Source: Butyrivibrio proteoclasticus P6B7
Lineage (GTDB): Bacteria; Bacillota; Clostridia; Lachnospirales; Lachnospiraceae
Assembly: GCF_000622085.1 (NCBI RefSeq)
Contig: NZ_JHWL01000003.1
Coordinates: 186,001 to 250,000 of the forward strand
Direction: 5' to 3'
Length of the DNA: 64,000 bases
Part shown: positions 35,105-44,594 of the stretch, piece after piece
Layout: each line of letters begins with the position of its first letter
Numbering within the stretch: the stretch's first letter is position 1
Notes under the pieces: generated by a model
The model's input: only the letters and a program-made list of their open reading frames with translations
Told to the model about the DNA's origin: nothing
Database searches by the model: none
Translations under genes and position numbers: made by a program

Positions 35105-37504
35105 ATGAATAAAAGAGCATTACACATTTTAGAATATGACAAAATAATCGAGAAGCTTTCAGAGTTTGCCAGCTCAGAGCCAGGAAAGAAGATGTGCCTG
35201 GAGTTGGAGCCTTCATCTGATATTAAAGAGATTAGGAAGAATCAGCAAAAGACAAAGGACGCCATCGCGCGAATTTTCAAAAAGGGATCAACTTCCTTTG
35301 GCGACAATAAGGATTTTAGCGGAATCTTAAAGGCACTTAAGATCGGAAGCTCACTGGACATGGCTTCACTTCTTAAGGTTGCTGCTTTTCTTGACAATGT
35401 TAACAGGGTAAAGACCTATGGAAGACCTCAGAGAGATGACGAGGAGGGGGATTCATTATCAGAAGCATTCAGCATGCTTGAGCCCCTTACCTTTGTATCT
35501 GCCGAGATCAGAAGGTGCATCGTTTCCGAAGAGGAGATGAGCTCCGATGCCAGCCCTACACTTAAGCACATCAGACGCGGCATCATGCTGACCAATGACA
35601 GGATCCATGAGCAGCTTGGCAAGATGATCAACGGCTCAATGAGGACCTATCTTCAGGACTTCGTTGTTACCATGCGTGACGACAGATACTGTATTCCTGT
35701 TAAGTCTGAGTACAAGTCACAGGTAAATGGTATTGTCCATGACCAGTCATCTTCCGGATCAACCCTTTTCATTGAGCCTGCCGCAGTAGTAGAGCTTAAT
35801 AACAAGTTAAAAGAGATGGCTCTTCAGGAGCAGGCAGAGATTGAGAAGATTCTCCTTGAGCTTAGCCTTAAGACTGCAGAGCATGTGGAAGCTATCAAGT
35901 ATAACAGCGAGATCATGACAGATCTTGATTTCGTATTTGCCAAGGCTTCTTATGCCCTTTCAATAAATGCTATAACACCAGTATTTAACGATATCCACGC
36001 CTTTGATATCAAGAAGGGTAGACACCCTCTTATTCCAAAAGAAAAGGTGGTTCCAATTGATGTCTACGCAGGCAGAGAGTTCGATATGCTCATTATCACC
36101 GGACCTAATACCGGTGGTAAGACAGTAACTCTTAAGACGGTAGGTCTTTTAACATTGATGGGACAGGCGGGCCTTGCGATTCCTGCAGGAGATAGATCAG
36201 AACTGTCAGTGTTTGATGAGGTGTATGCGGACATTGGAGATGAGCAGAGTATTGAGCAGTCCTTGTCTACCTTCTCATCACATATGACTAACACCGTTAA
36301 GATCTTGGAAAATGCCAACGAGAATTCGCTGTGTCTTTTCGATGAGCTTGGCGCAGGAACTGATCCTACAGAGGGTGCGGCCCTTGCCATATCAATACTT
36401 AATGATCTTCACAGAAGGAAGATCAGAACCCTTGCTACAACCCACTACAGCGAGCTTAAGGTATATGCCCTTAATACAAAGGGTATCCAGAACGCCAGCT
36501 GTGAGTTTGATGTTGAGTCCTTGAGACCAACTTATAAGCTTCTTATCGGTATTCCTGGAAAGAGTAATGCCTTTGCAATCTCTTCCAAGCTGGGACTTTC
36601 TGATGAGATCATTGGGGCTGCCAAGGAGCAGATAAGCACTGACGATAAGAGATTTGAGGACCTGCTTGCTGACCTGGAGAAGAGCCGTAAGATCATTGAA
36701 AGCGAGAGGCTTGAGATCCAGCAGTACAAGAAAGAAGTTGAAGAGCTTAAGGCAAGGCTTGAGGAAAAGAGCGATAAGCTGGACAGACAAAGGGATGACA
36801 TTATCCGTAAGGCCAACGAGGAAGCAAGAGATATTCTTCAGGAGGCCAAGGACTTTGCTGATGAGACTATCAGGACCTTTAGAAAGGCCGGGCCTGATGC
36901 TACAATGCAGGATCTTGAAAGAGCAAGGACCAGCGTTGGTCAGAAGGTTTCTGATAAGAATAAGGCCATGTCAGCAAAGAAGGAAAAGCCCAAGGAGACC
37001 CATCCAATCCTTAAGGAATCTCAGCTTAAGCTTGGTGAGTCAGTTAAGATCGTATCCATGGGACTTAAGGGAACAATTAGTTCCAAGCCTGATAAGGATG
37101 GTAACCTTTACATCCAGTGCGGAATCATGAGGACCAAGGCCAATATAAGAGATCTGGTGCTTATTAAGGATGAGGATCCAAAGGCTGCCATGAAGAAGTT
37201 CTATGGCAGGAATACAAGCTCTTCCGGGGGAAAGATGGATCTTTCAAGAGCTGCCAGCATAAGAACAGAGATCAATCTTATTGGTAAGAACAGTGATGAC
37301 GCCATCGCTGCATTGGATAAATACCTTGATGATGCCTATGTATCTCATCTTAACAACGTGAGAGTTGTGCATGGAAAGGGTGCTGGTATCCTTAGAGAAG
37401 CTGTTCATAATTATTTGAGGGGTGTGCCTTACGTTAAGTCCTTCAAGCTCGGTGAGTTTGGCGAGGGCGACGCAGGCGTAACAATAGTTACATTCATGAA
37501 GTAA
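35105..37504 (+). CDS. mutS2: MutS2 (RqcU-like) ATPase with C-terminal Smr domain
   Basis: 799 residues: MutS-like core and clamp (1-310), ATPase domain with Walker A GPNTGGKT (K339) and the ST-rich FSSHMTN segment and Walker B CLFDELGAGTDP, a long coiled coil (about 520-625), a KOW-like segment (about 640-700) and the Smr domain (720-799). MutS2 proteins split collided ribosomes and/or suppress recombination. The Smr HGKG motif is kept (H756), but the LDLR motif at the domain start reads I-N-L-I (723-726), so the nuclease activity linked to that motif may be lost. Weak ribosome site. First gene of a long operon. Confidence 0.95.
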   Translation: MNKRALHILEYDKIIEKLSEFASSEPGKKMCLELEPSSDIKEIRKNQQKTKDAIARIFKKGSTSFGDNKDFSGILKALKIGSSLDMASLLKVAAFLDNVNRVKTYGRPQRDDEEGDSLSEAFSMLEPLTFVSAEIRRCIVSEEEMSSDASPTLKHIRRGIMLTNDRIHEQLGKMINGSMRTYLQDFVVTMRDDRYCIPVKSEYKSQVNGIVHDQSSSGSTLFIEPAAVVELNNKLKEMALQEQAEIEKILLELSLKTAEHVEAIKYNSEIMTDLDFVFAKASYALSINAITPVFNDIHAFDIKKGRHPLIPKEKVVPIDVYAGREFDMLIITGPNTGGKTVTLKTVGLLTLMGQAGLAIPAGDRSELSVFDEVYADIGDEQSIEQSLSTFSSHMTNTVKILENANENSLCLFDELGAGTDPTEGAALAISILNDLHRRKIRTLATTHYSELKVYALNTKGIQNASCEFDVESLRPTYKLLIGIPGKSNAFAISSKLGLSDEIIGAAKEQISTDDKRFEDLLADLEKSRKIIESERLEIQQYKKEVEELKARLEEKSDKLDRQRDDIIRKANEEARDILQEAKDFADETIRTFRKAGPDATMQDLERARTSVGQKVSDKNKAMSAKKEKPKETHPILKESQLKLGESVKIVSMGLKGTISSKPDKDGNLYIQCGIMRTKANIRDLVLIKDEDPKAAMKKFYGRNTSSSGGKMDLSRAASIRTEINLIGKNSDDAIAALDKYLDDAYVSHLNNVRVVHGKGAGILREAVHNYLRGVPYVKSFKLGEFGEGDAGVTIVTFMK

Positions 37505-37519
37505 TAACAGGGGGACTAA

Positions 37520-38221
37520 ATGGCTACTAAACAGAAAATTCTAATTGTAGATGATGACAATAACATCGCAGAGCTCATCTCACTGTACCTTATCAAGGAG
37601 TGCTTTGAGACCAGAATCTGTAATGACGGAGAGTCTGCGATCAATACCTTTGATACCTTTAAGCCTAATCTGGTGCTTTTGGATCTTATGCTTCCAGGCA
37701 TCGACGGATATCAGGTTTGCAGAGAGATAAGGACTAAGTCACAGGTGCCTATCATCATGCTTTCAGCAAAGGGCGAGGTCTTTGATAAGGTTCTTGGCCT
37801 TGAGATGGGCGCTGACGACTATATGGAGAAGCCTTTTGATTCAAAAGAGCTTGTGGCACGAGTAAAGGCAGTGCTTAGAAGATATAAGCCACAGACCATG
37901 GAGACCCAGGAGTCAGACGACAAGATCGTAAGATATCCTGACCTTGAGATCAACATGACCAACTATTCAGTTAATTACATGGGAGAAAGGGTGGATATGC
38001 CACCTAAGGAGCTGGAGCTTTTGTACTTCCTTGCTGCTTCTCCTAATCATGTATTTACAAGAGAACAGCTCCTGGATCAGATCTGGGGCTATGAGTATAT
38101 CGGAGATACAAGAACAGTAGACGTGCATATCAAGAGACTTCGTGAGAAGTTAAGTGATCATGCCAACTGGCGTCTTGCCACAATTTGGGGAATTGGATAC
38201 AAGTTTGAGGTACAACAGTAA
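37520..38221 (+). CDS. OmpR/PhoB-family response regulator
   Basis: 233 residues. Receiver domain with acidic pocket D11-D12, phosphoacceptor D55 in LVLLDLMLPG and K104 in MEKPF; then a winged-helix DNA-binding domain (about 130-230, PPKELELLYFLAASPNHVFTR and DTRTVDVHIKRLREKL). It starts 15 bases after mutS2 and its stop directly abuts the kinase start, so the two form a two-component system. Signal and regulon unknown. Confidence 0.95.
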   Translation: MATKQKILIVDDDNNIAELISLYLIKECFETRICNDGESAINTFDTFKPNLVLLDLMLPGIDGYQVCREIRTKSQVPIIMLSAKGEVFDKVLGLEMGADDYMEKPFDSKELVARVKAVLRRYKPQTMETQESDDKIVRYPDLEINMTNYSVNYMGERVDMPPKELELLYFLAASPNHVFTREQLLDQIWGYEYIGDTRTVDVHIKRLREKLSDHANWRLATIWGIGYKFEVQQ

Positions 38222-39658
38222 ATGAAGAGAACTCTTTATTTAAAATTTCTGTTGGCCTACGTATTGTTTGCTATCTTTGGCTTCATAGTGGTTGCAACCT
38301 TTGTTTACAGCATGACCTATGAGAGACTTCGAAGAGACAAGGCTGACACCATGTATCAGTTTGCCACCCAGATAGCCAATACCTATGCGGCTGACCTTTA
38401 TAATGCAGAGACTTCCCTTGATACGGTTCATACACAGATTGTAGCTCTTTCCAGATATCTGGATGATACTACCATCTGGATCGTCAACCCTTCAGGTCGA
38501 CTGGTTCTGGATTCTTCAAGATTGTTGGGACCTGGCGATGAGATAGTGGTTGAGGGCTTTGATCCCACTACAACGGGAAGCTCTTATTATACTACCGGTG
38601 ACTTCTTTGGCTCTTTTGACCAGGAGATGCTGAGCGTATTCGCGCCCATCACTATCCAGTCCAACTATAAGGTTCAGGCCTACGTGGTAGTTCATACTCC
38701 TGTGGCTTCCATTCAGGCATCAGCCAATGATTTCCTTAACATCTCATATCTGATGCTGATAGTGTTGTTCCTGCTTTCACTGATAATCCTTATCTTCTTT
38801 ACTGAGCTGGTGTACATTCCGCTTAGGAAGATCACTACGGCAACAGAGCAGTACGCAGCCGGCAATATGAAGTATGAATTCTCTGTGGAGTCAGAGGATG
38901 AAATGGGATATCTGGCAGCGTCACTTTCCTACATGGCAGGTGAGATCGCCCGTCAGGAGGATGACCAGAAGAAGTTCGTTGCCAATGTTTCCCACGATTT
39001 CAGATCTCCCCTTACATCAATCAGAGGATATCTTGTGGCAATGCAGGATGGAACTATTCCAGAGGAGATGCATGGCAAGTACCTGGGTATCGTTATCAAC
39101 GAAACTGACAGACTTACCAAGCTCACCAATGAGCTTCTTACACTTAATAACCTGAATACCAAGGGAATGCTGCTGGATAGAGCAGACTTTGATATCAATC
39201 AGGTCATCAGGAACGTGGCGGAATCCTTTGGTGGAACCTGTATGGACAAGAATATCGGCATTGAGCTGGTGCTTACCGACGAGCAGATGCTGGTAAATGC
39301 TGACATGAGCAAGATTCAGCAGGTATTGTATAACCTGGTGGACAATGCCATTAAGTTCAGTCACAAGGGCTCCAGCGTTAAGATTGAGACCACCGAGAAG
39401 CACAGTAAGGTGTTTGTGTCTGTTAAGGATAGCGGAATCGGTATCCCTAAAGAGGATCAGAAGCTTGTCTTTGACAGATTCTATAAGTCAGATACCTCAA
39501 GAGGTAAGGATAAGAAGGGCACAGGCCTTGGCCTTTCCATCGTAAAAGAGATCATTAAGGCCCACGAAGAAAACATTAACGTCATCAGTACAGTTGGTGT
39601 GGGAACTGAGTTTATCTTTTCCCTGCCAAAGGCAGCAGTTATGGATGCTGATGACTAG
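38222..39658 (+). CDS. Membrane sensor histidine kinase
   Basis: 478 residues: one span near 7-29, an extracytoplasmic sensor of about 140 residues, a second span near 177-199, a HAMP domain (about 200-250), HisKA with H258 in NVSHDFRSPLTSIRGY, and HATPase with N-box DNAIKFS, G1 DSGIGIP and G2 GTGLGLSIV. It begins on the base after the response regulator stop, indicating coupled translation. Resembles PhoR/ResE-type kinases; the stimulus is unknown. The sensor region shows no PAS signature by eye. Confidence 0.94.
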   Translation: MKRTLYLKFLLAYVLFAIFGFIVVATFVYSMTYERLRRDKADTMYQFATQIANTYAADLYNAETSLDTVHTQIVALSRYLDDTTIWIVNPSGRLVLDSSRLLGPGDEIVVEGFDPTTTGSSYYTTGDFFGSFDQEMLSVFAPITIQSNYKVQAYVVVHTPVASIQASANDFLNISYLMLIVLFLLSLIILIFFTELVYIPLRKITTATEQYAAGNMKYEFSVESEDEMGYLAASLSYMAGEIARQEDDQKKFVANVSHDFRSPLTSIRGYLVAMQDGTIPEEMHGKYLGIVINETDRLTKLTNELLTLNNLNTKGMLLDRADFDINQVIRNVAESFGGTCMDKNIGIELVLTDEQMLVNADMSKIQQVLYNLVDNAIKFSHKGSSVKIETTEKHSKVFVSVKDSGIGIPKEDQKLVFDRFYKSDTSRGKDKKGTGLGLSIVKEIIKAHEENINVISTVGVGTEFIFSLPKAAVMDADD

Positions 39659-39669
39659 ATAGGATAGAT

Positions 39670-40170
39670 ATGCATATAGTTTTACATCAGCCTGAGATTC
39701 CTCAGAATACAGGCAATATCGGAAGAACCTGCGTGGCTACTAATACAAGCCTACACCTGATCGAGCCCCTGGGCTTTAGACTTTCGGAAAAAGATCTAAA
39801 GAGAGCCGGAATGGATTACTGGGATAAGCTTGATGTCACAAGGTACATTGATTACAACGATTTCAAAGAGAAGCACCCGGGAGCCAAGATCTGGATGGCT
39901 ACTACCAAGGCTAAGCGCTCCTACACAGAAGTAGAGTTTGGCATGGATGACTTCATCATGTTTGGTAAGGAGAGTGCTGGAATTCCGGAGGAGATCCTTG
40001 TGGACAATGAGGAGAACTGCATTAGGATTCCGATGGGCGAGGATATCAGATCACTGAATCTGTCTAACTCTGTGGCTATAGTTCTTTATGAAGCTCTGAG
40101 GCAGAACAATTTCGCAGGGCTTGAAAAGGAAGGCGAGCTCCACAGACTTCACTGGAAGAGCGAGAACTGA
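39670..40170 (+). CDS. trmL: tRNA (cytidine/uridine(34)-2'-O)-methyltransferase TrmL
   Basis: 166-residue minimal SPOUT-class methyltransferase modifying the wobble base of tRNA-Leu. Diagnostic are the start MHIVLHQPEIPQNTGNIGRTC, the GKESAGIPEEIL knot segment near 102 and the C-terminal RSLNLSNSVAIVLYEALRQ SAM-binding knot. Cytosolic homodimer in known cases. Lies 11 bases after the histidine kinase and 13 before rlmD in the same run. Confidence 0.95.
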   Translation: MHIVLHQPEIPQNTGNIGRTCVATNTSLHLIEPLGFRLSEKDLKRAGMDYWDKLDVTRYIDYNDFKEKHPGAKIWMATTKAKRSYTEVEFGMDDFIMFGKESAGIPEEILVDNEENCIRIPMGEDIRSLNLSNSVAIVLYEALRQNNFAGLEKEGELHRLHWKSEN

Positions 40171-40183
40171 AGAAAGAAAATAA

Positions 40184-41632
40184 ATGAGTAATAAGAAATC
40201 AAAAGAAATAACAAAATATGATAAGGGTGATCTTCTAACTGTAGAGATCACTGATATAGGCAACGATGGAGAGGGCATAGGTAAGGTAGACGGCTATACC
40301 CTCTTTATTAAGGATGCGGTAATTGGCGATGTGGTTAAGGCTAAGATCATGAAGGCTAAAAAGAACTATGCCTATGCCCATCTTGAAGAGGTGATAACTG
40401 CATCTGATGTCCGCGTTAAGCCAAGGTGCGAGATTGCCCGTCAGTGTGGTGGCTGTCAGATCCAGAACATGGATTACGAAAGACAGCTTCAGTTCAAGCA
40501 GAACAAGGTTAGGAATAACATTGTAAGGCTTGGGGGATTTGAGGAAAGCTATGTGGACGGCGTTATGCAGTCCATTATTGGCATGGAGGATCCCTGGAGA
40601 TACCGCAATAAAGCTCAGTTCCCAATTGGAAGGGATAAAAATGGCAAGATTGTGGCAGGATTCTATGCAGGCAGAACCCATAGCATTATCCCTGTTGATG
40701 ACTGTCTTATCGGAACCAAAGAGAATAAAGAGATTCTGGATATCATCATAGACCACATGAATAAGAATGGTGTGGAGCCCTATGATGAGGCCTCAGGTAA
40801 GGGCCTTGTGAGACATGTGCTTATTAGAAAGGGCTTTACCAGCGGTGAGATCATGGTGTGCCTGGTGGTGAACTATAAGGGCAAGGGTGGTCAGAGCCCG
40901 GCCCAGTTTATTAAAGCCCAGGATTCGCTGGTTGAAAGGCTACGTAAGAATTCAGGAATGACCAGCATTTCTGTTAGTGTAAATACTGAGAAGACCAACG
41001 TTATTATGGGCCTTGAGATCCATACAATCTGGGGAAGAGATACTATTAAAGACACCTTATGTGGTTTGGAGTTTGAGATATCACCACTTTCTTTTTATCA
41101 GGTCAATCCTAAGCAGTGTGAGAAGCTCTATGGCAAGGCTATCGAATATGCCGGACTTACTGGTAAAGAGACTGTCTGGGATCTGTACTGTGGAATTGGA
41201 ACCATAACATTGTCCATGGCAGCAGATGCCAGGAAGGTATATGGCGTTGAGATTATTCCAGAAGCCATCGAAGATGCCAAGGCTAATGCCAAGCGCAACA
41301 ACATCGATAATGCAGAATTCTATTGTGGAAAGGCTGAGGAGGTTCTTCCAGATTTCTACAACAAGGGAATGGCTGATGACAACGCTTTGAATCCAGATGT
41401 GATCGTGGTGGATCCACCTCGTAAGGGCTGCGATGAGGCCTGCCTTGATACAATGCTTAAGATGAAGCCAGAGCGCATTGTATACGTCAGCTGCGACTCA
41501 GCAACTTTGGCTAGAGACCTCCGAATCCTTGTGGATGGAGGATATGAGCTTAAGGCGGTAACGCCATGCGATATGTTCGGACATACGGTACATGTTGAAA
41601 CTGTAGTTCTATTAACAAAAGCGGCAAGATAA
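40184..41632 (+). CDS. rlmD: 23S rRNA (uracil-C5)-methyltransferase RlmD/RlmCD family
   Basis: 482 residues. N-terminal TRAM RNA-binding domain (about 10-75), a cluster with C82, C88 and C91 (CEIARQCGGC) that with a later cysteine binds a 4Fe-4S cluster, and a SAM methyltransferase domain with DLYCGIGTITL, DPPRKGCDEA (catalytic-loop region) and the nucleophile cysteine in VYVSCDSATLARD. It methylates U747 and/or U1939 of 23S rRNA; Gram-positive homologues may do both. Part of the mutS2 run. Confidence 0.94.
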   Translation: MSNKKSKEITKYDKGDLLTVEITDIGNDGEGIGKVDGYTLFIKDAVIGDVVKAKIMKAKKNYAYAHLEEVITASDVRVKPRCEIARQCGGCQIQNMDYERQLQFKQNKVRNNIVRLGGFEESYVDGVMQSIIGMEDPWRYRNKAQFPIGRDKNGKIVAGFYAGRTHSIIPVDDCLIGTKENKEILDIIIDHMNKNGVEPYDEASGKGLVRHVLIRKGFTSGEIMVCLVVNYKGKGGQSPAQFIKAQDSLVERLRKNSGMTSISVSVNTEKTNVIMGLEIHTIWGRDTIKDTLCGLEFEISPLSFYQVNPKQCEKLYGKAIEYAGLTGKETVWDLYCGIGTITLSMAADARKVYGVEIIPEAIEDAKANAKRNNIDNAEFYCGKAEEVLPDFYNKGMADDNALNPDVIVVDPPRKGCDEACLDTMLKMKPERIVYVSCDSATLARDLRILVDGGYELKAVTPCDMFGHTVHVETVVLLTKAAR

Positions 41633-41634
41633 CT

Positions 41635-42081
41635 ATGACAGAACGAATTATAAACGAAGAAATAAAATTGATTCCTTACTACAGGAATGATGAGGTGTCT
41701 CTTGCCTGGTATCAGGATCTTGATGTGTGTAAGCAGGTTGACAACAAAGATGAGCCTTACGATATAGATCTTTTGCATGCTATGTATGATTTCCTTAGCT
41801 CACATGGAGATTGTTATTACATAGAGTACAGAGGAGAGCTTGTTGGTGATGTATCGTTAAGAGATAATGCTGAAGTGGCTATAGTAGTATGCAAGGAGTA
41901 CCAGAATCGCCATATTGGTAGGCTTTGCGTAGAGGAAATGCTTAAGCTGGCAAAAGAAAAGGGTATGGAGACTGTTAAGGCAAATGTCTACTCTTTCAAT
42001 TCGCAGAGTCAGCATATGTTTGAAAGCGTAGGCTTCGTAAAGACAGATGAAGAGTGGTATGAGTACAAGGTAAGGGGTTGA
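41635..42081 (+). CDS. GNAT-family N-acetyltransferase
   Basis: 148 residues of the RimI/RimJ-like GNAT fold. The acetyl-CoA-binding motif A is EYQNRHIGRLCVEEMLKLA (about 85-103, Q/R-x-x-G-x-G/R type with G-R in place of the usual G-x-G/A), and the motif B region AFNSQSQHMFESVGFVK gives the usual Asn-...-GF pattern. Starts 2 bases after the rlmD stop, so it is probably coupled. Substrate unknown. Confidence 0.85.
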   Translation: MTERIINEEIKLIPYYRNDEVSLAWYQDLDVCKQVDNKDEPYDIDLLHAMYDFLSSHGDCYYIEYRGELVGDVSLRDNAEVAIVVCKEYQNRHIGRLCVEEMLKLAKEKGMETVKANVYSFNSQSQHMFESVGFVKTDEEWYEYKVRG

Positions 42082-42118
42082 GAATTGCTCCGATACAACG
42101 CAAAGTTGATTTTTCTCC

Positions 42119-42150
42119 GAGAATTAGTTGTTAGGAATTCTCTTTGGTTT
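42119..42150 (+). terminator. Weak hairpin after GNAT gene
   Basis: GAGAATT/AATTCTC 7-bp stem with a 10-base loop and a T-rich (TTTGGTTT) tail, in the gap before the XRE gene. A possible terminator of the mutS2 run. Confidence 0.35.
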
Positions 42151-42211
42151 CTGCTACATTGAGATTATCAAAGATGCATCTATTGAAAAAACTAAAGAGA
42201 GGTAGAAGCAT

Positions 42212-43369
42212 ATGGCGTTGGGAAATAATATAAAAAAGTTTCGTCGTGATTTGGGTTATACACAGGAAGAACTTGCAAGTATCCTTTGTATTACCAGTCA
42301 GGCTGTCAGCAAATGGGAAAGCGGAGCTGGTCTTCCAGATGTTACTCAGATAGTTCCGCTGGCACAGGCTTTAAATGTATCAACGGATGCGTTGTTTGGA
42401 TTTAATACTGAGAACTATGATGTTAGGCTTGCTCAGGAAGTAGAGCAAAAAGCAAATTCGCTTAGGGACAGTGGAGAACAGTCTCAGGGAGCCTACAGCG
42501 CAGTTCAATATTTGGATCAGCAGTGTGAAGAGAATATATTCAATTATGGTATTATGACAAGCTTTGTTCAGGCGGTTGGGCACATGAGTCGTTATGTAAA
42601 TCCAAAAAATTCTTACTATTCAGGACTCATGGAGAATGATGGTAAGGAATGGAAACAGCTAGTCAGGAGAGCAGAAAACAGAGCGATGCAGGTTATTCGC
42701 TACTCTGGGGTCAAAGAGCTGGAGGACAAGTGTCACTTTTCGCTAGCATGGCTTTGCTGGCATTCTAACGATTGGGAAAAAGGCATGCAGCATGTTGAAG
42801 CCCTTCCTTCTATCAGTAGCAATATGCTAAAGGAAACACTCCTACCATACTTTATCTATCGAGATACGGAAGAGGGCAAGGAGAATTGGAAGGCACAGAT
42901 CCGTGACAATTATCAGAATTTCATAAGAGCCATAAATAAGCAGATTCTCTACAATGCAGAGAGCATGATGTGGGTCAGCCCCTTAGAAGAGGTAGAGGAG
43001 AACTGCTTCTGGGGACTATCCATTATGGATAAGTTTATGGAAAATGAAAAGATGATTGCGCATTGTCAGGGATATTACCGCGATACATATAAGTTCTTAG
43101 TTGCAGCATACTTAAGGAATGATAAGCCAGAAAAGGCTGCTGAGGAATGGAAGAAGCTATTAGCGAAAATTGATAAATATGTAGAATTCTGTTCTGAAGT
43201 AAACAAAAAGGATTCCAAAGAAGTAGTTCGTAGCTATGGTGATATTGCAGCGCGTAACATGGGAACCTACACCAGAGATTGGATAGATGGCAAACTACAG
43301 TTTATGCTGGGACAGCTTAAAGGCTGGAGTAAAGAAGAAGTCTTTTCTGAATTTGAAAAATTAGTATGA
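42212..43369 (+). CDS. XRE-family helix-turn-helix regulator with long C-terminal domain
   Basis: 385 residues. The first 65 are an XRE DNA-binding domain (LGYTQEELASILCITSQAVSKWESG then DALFGF), and the rest is a mostly helical region rich in W and Q that looks like a TPR-type repeat array. This resembles regulators that sense peptides or an unknown ligand through a helical repeat. AGAGAGGTAG lies before ATG. Single-gene unit with terminator. Target genes unknown; the neighbouring phosphotransferase is a candidate. Confidence 0.88.
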   Translation: MALGNNIKKFRRDLGYTQEELASILCITSQAVSKWESGAGLPDVTQIVPLAQALNVSTDALFGFNTENYDVRLAQEVEQKANSLRDSGEQSQGAYSAVQYLDQQCEENIFNYGIMTSFVQAVGHMSRYVNPKNSYYSGLMENDGKEWKQLVRRAENRAMQVIRYSGVKELEDKCHFSLAWLCWHSNDWEKGMQHVEALPSISSNMLKETLLPYFIYRDTEEGKENWKAQIRDNYQNFIRAINKQILYNAESMMWVSPLEEVEENCFWGLSIMDKFMENEKMIAHCQGYYRDTYKFLVAAYLRNDKPEKAAEEWKKLLAKIDKYVEFCSEVNKKDSKEVVRSYGDIAARNMGTYTRDWIDGKLQFMLGQLKGWSKEEVFSEFEKLV

Positions 43370-43420
43370 TATAGCGGTAAATGCAGTGTATGACTGGCAT
43401 TGGCTATGGTATGATAAAGG

Positions 43421-43459
43421 CATGTGTTTTCAAGGGTTGAAAGCACATGTCTTTTATTT
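43421..43459 (+). terminator. Terminator after XRE gene
   Basis: 13-bp arms CATGTGTTTTCAA/TTGAAAGCACATG (one G-T pair), 3-base loop, then TCTTTTATTTT. Confidence 0.8.
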
Positions 43460-43486
43460 TGGGGAAGCAGTAGGAGGTATAAAGAA

Positions 43487-44461
43487 ATGATAAAGAGTAA
43501 AACAAAATATGAAGCGACTGAGAATGAAATAAAAGAGCTGTTTAAGGCTCATAATGTGGGAAACGTAACTAGAATCGAAGCTCTTGGAAATGGTGAATTC
43601 AACGCTGCATACAAGGTTACCTGTGATAACGGCAATAGCTATGCGTTAAAAATCGCACCTCCCGATGGCGCAACAGTCCTGACATATGAAAAGAACATGA
43701 TGGAGTCAGAAGTCTTCTGGTATACCAAGATGCACGAGAATACAGATATTCTTTGCCCAGAAGTATACGTCTTTGATTTTTCAAAGAGCATTATTAAGAG
43801 CAACTGCTTTATCATGGAGCTCATGGAGGGCGAGCCTCTTTGGGCAGTTAAATTCACAGATGAAGAGTATGAAAACGTCCAGAAGCAGAAAATTGGAATG
43901 CTTGCCAAGATACACAGAATAAAGAATGATGAGTTCGGCTATATCCAGTCAGGACTTCATGCTACATGGTATGAAGCATTAAAAGCAATGGCTTCAAACC
44001 TTGTTTCTGACTATAAGAAATTGGGATATGAAACACCTGATGGTGAGAAGTTTATTAAGCTCATCGACAAGCACGAAGATCTGTTAAGGGACGTCCCATG
44101 CCGAATGGTCAACTTTGACCTGTGGGACAGCAACGTCTTATACAGCGATGGTAAGATCTGCTGGATAGATCCAGAGCGTGGATTCTGGGGAGACCCTGTG
44201 GCTGACTTTATAACATTGGGCCCTGGCCAGAAATCACTACTTTCTGCAAAACAGAAAGAGCTAGAAATATATAATGAAGTGGCAGAAGAAAAGATTCTTC
44301 TCTCTGAAGAGACAGAAAGAAGATATGCATTTGCGGTGTGTCTTCTGGCACTGATTGAAGAGGTGGAAAAATACGTTAGATACGAGCCAGATGAGGAAAA
44401 TTACATCAGGAATACCAAAGACGCCAGAGCAATGTATGACATGGCGTTCGAAATACTGTAA
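43487..44461 (+). CDS. APH/choline-kinase-like phosphotransferase
   Basis: 324-residue protein-kinase-like phosphotransferase of the aminoglycoside phosphotransferase (APH) superfamily. An N-lobe with NGEFNAAYKVTCDNG and lysine in YALKIAPP is followed by the catalytic loop NFDLWDSNVLY (usual HxDxxxxN with N in place of H) and the metal-binding WIDPERGFWGDPVADF. ATG 43487 with AGGAGG upstream is used; the longer frame from 43424 lies in the terminator hairpin. Substrate may be a small alcohol, amino sugar or antibiotic; nothing here proves resistance. Confidence 0.8.
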   Translation: MIKSKTKYEATENEIKELFKAHNVGNVTRIEALGNGEFNAAYKVTCDNGNSYALKIAPPDGATVLTYEKNMMESEVFWYTKMHENTDILCPEVYVFDFSKSIIKSNCFIMELMEGEPLWAVKFTDEEYENVQKQKIGMLAKIHRIKNDEFGYIQSGLHATWYEALKAMASNLVSDYKKLGYETPDGEKFIKLIDKHEDLLRDVPCRMVNFDLWDSNVLYSDGKICWIDPERGFWGDPVADFITLGPGQKSLLSAKQKELEIYNEVAEEKILLSEETERRYAFAVCLLALIEEVEKYVRYEPDEENYIRNTKDARAMYDMAFEIL

Positions 44462-44594
44462 AAATGTCAATAAATGATAGGCGTTATCACGGTTTTTATA
44501 TTATAATTAAATAGTATTTTCGGTTGTTCTGGGGGGAAGAGGCGAATAGTACAGTAGCGTATTGTGTTTTACTAGTTTTGAGGGGAATTTGGGG

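Noticed and set aside
43487..44461. Aminoglycoside resistance gene
   Set aside because: Belongs to the APH superfamily, but the catalytic HxD is NFD and context gives no resistance cassette; the superfamily also includes choline, homoserine and amino-sugar kinases.
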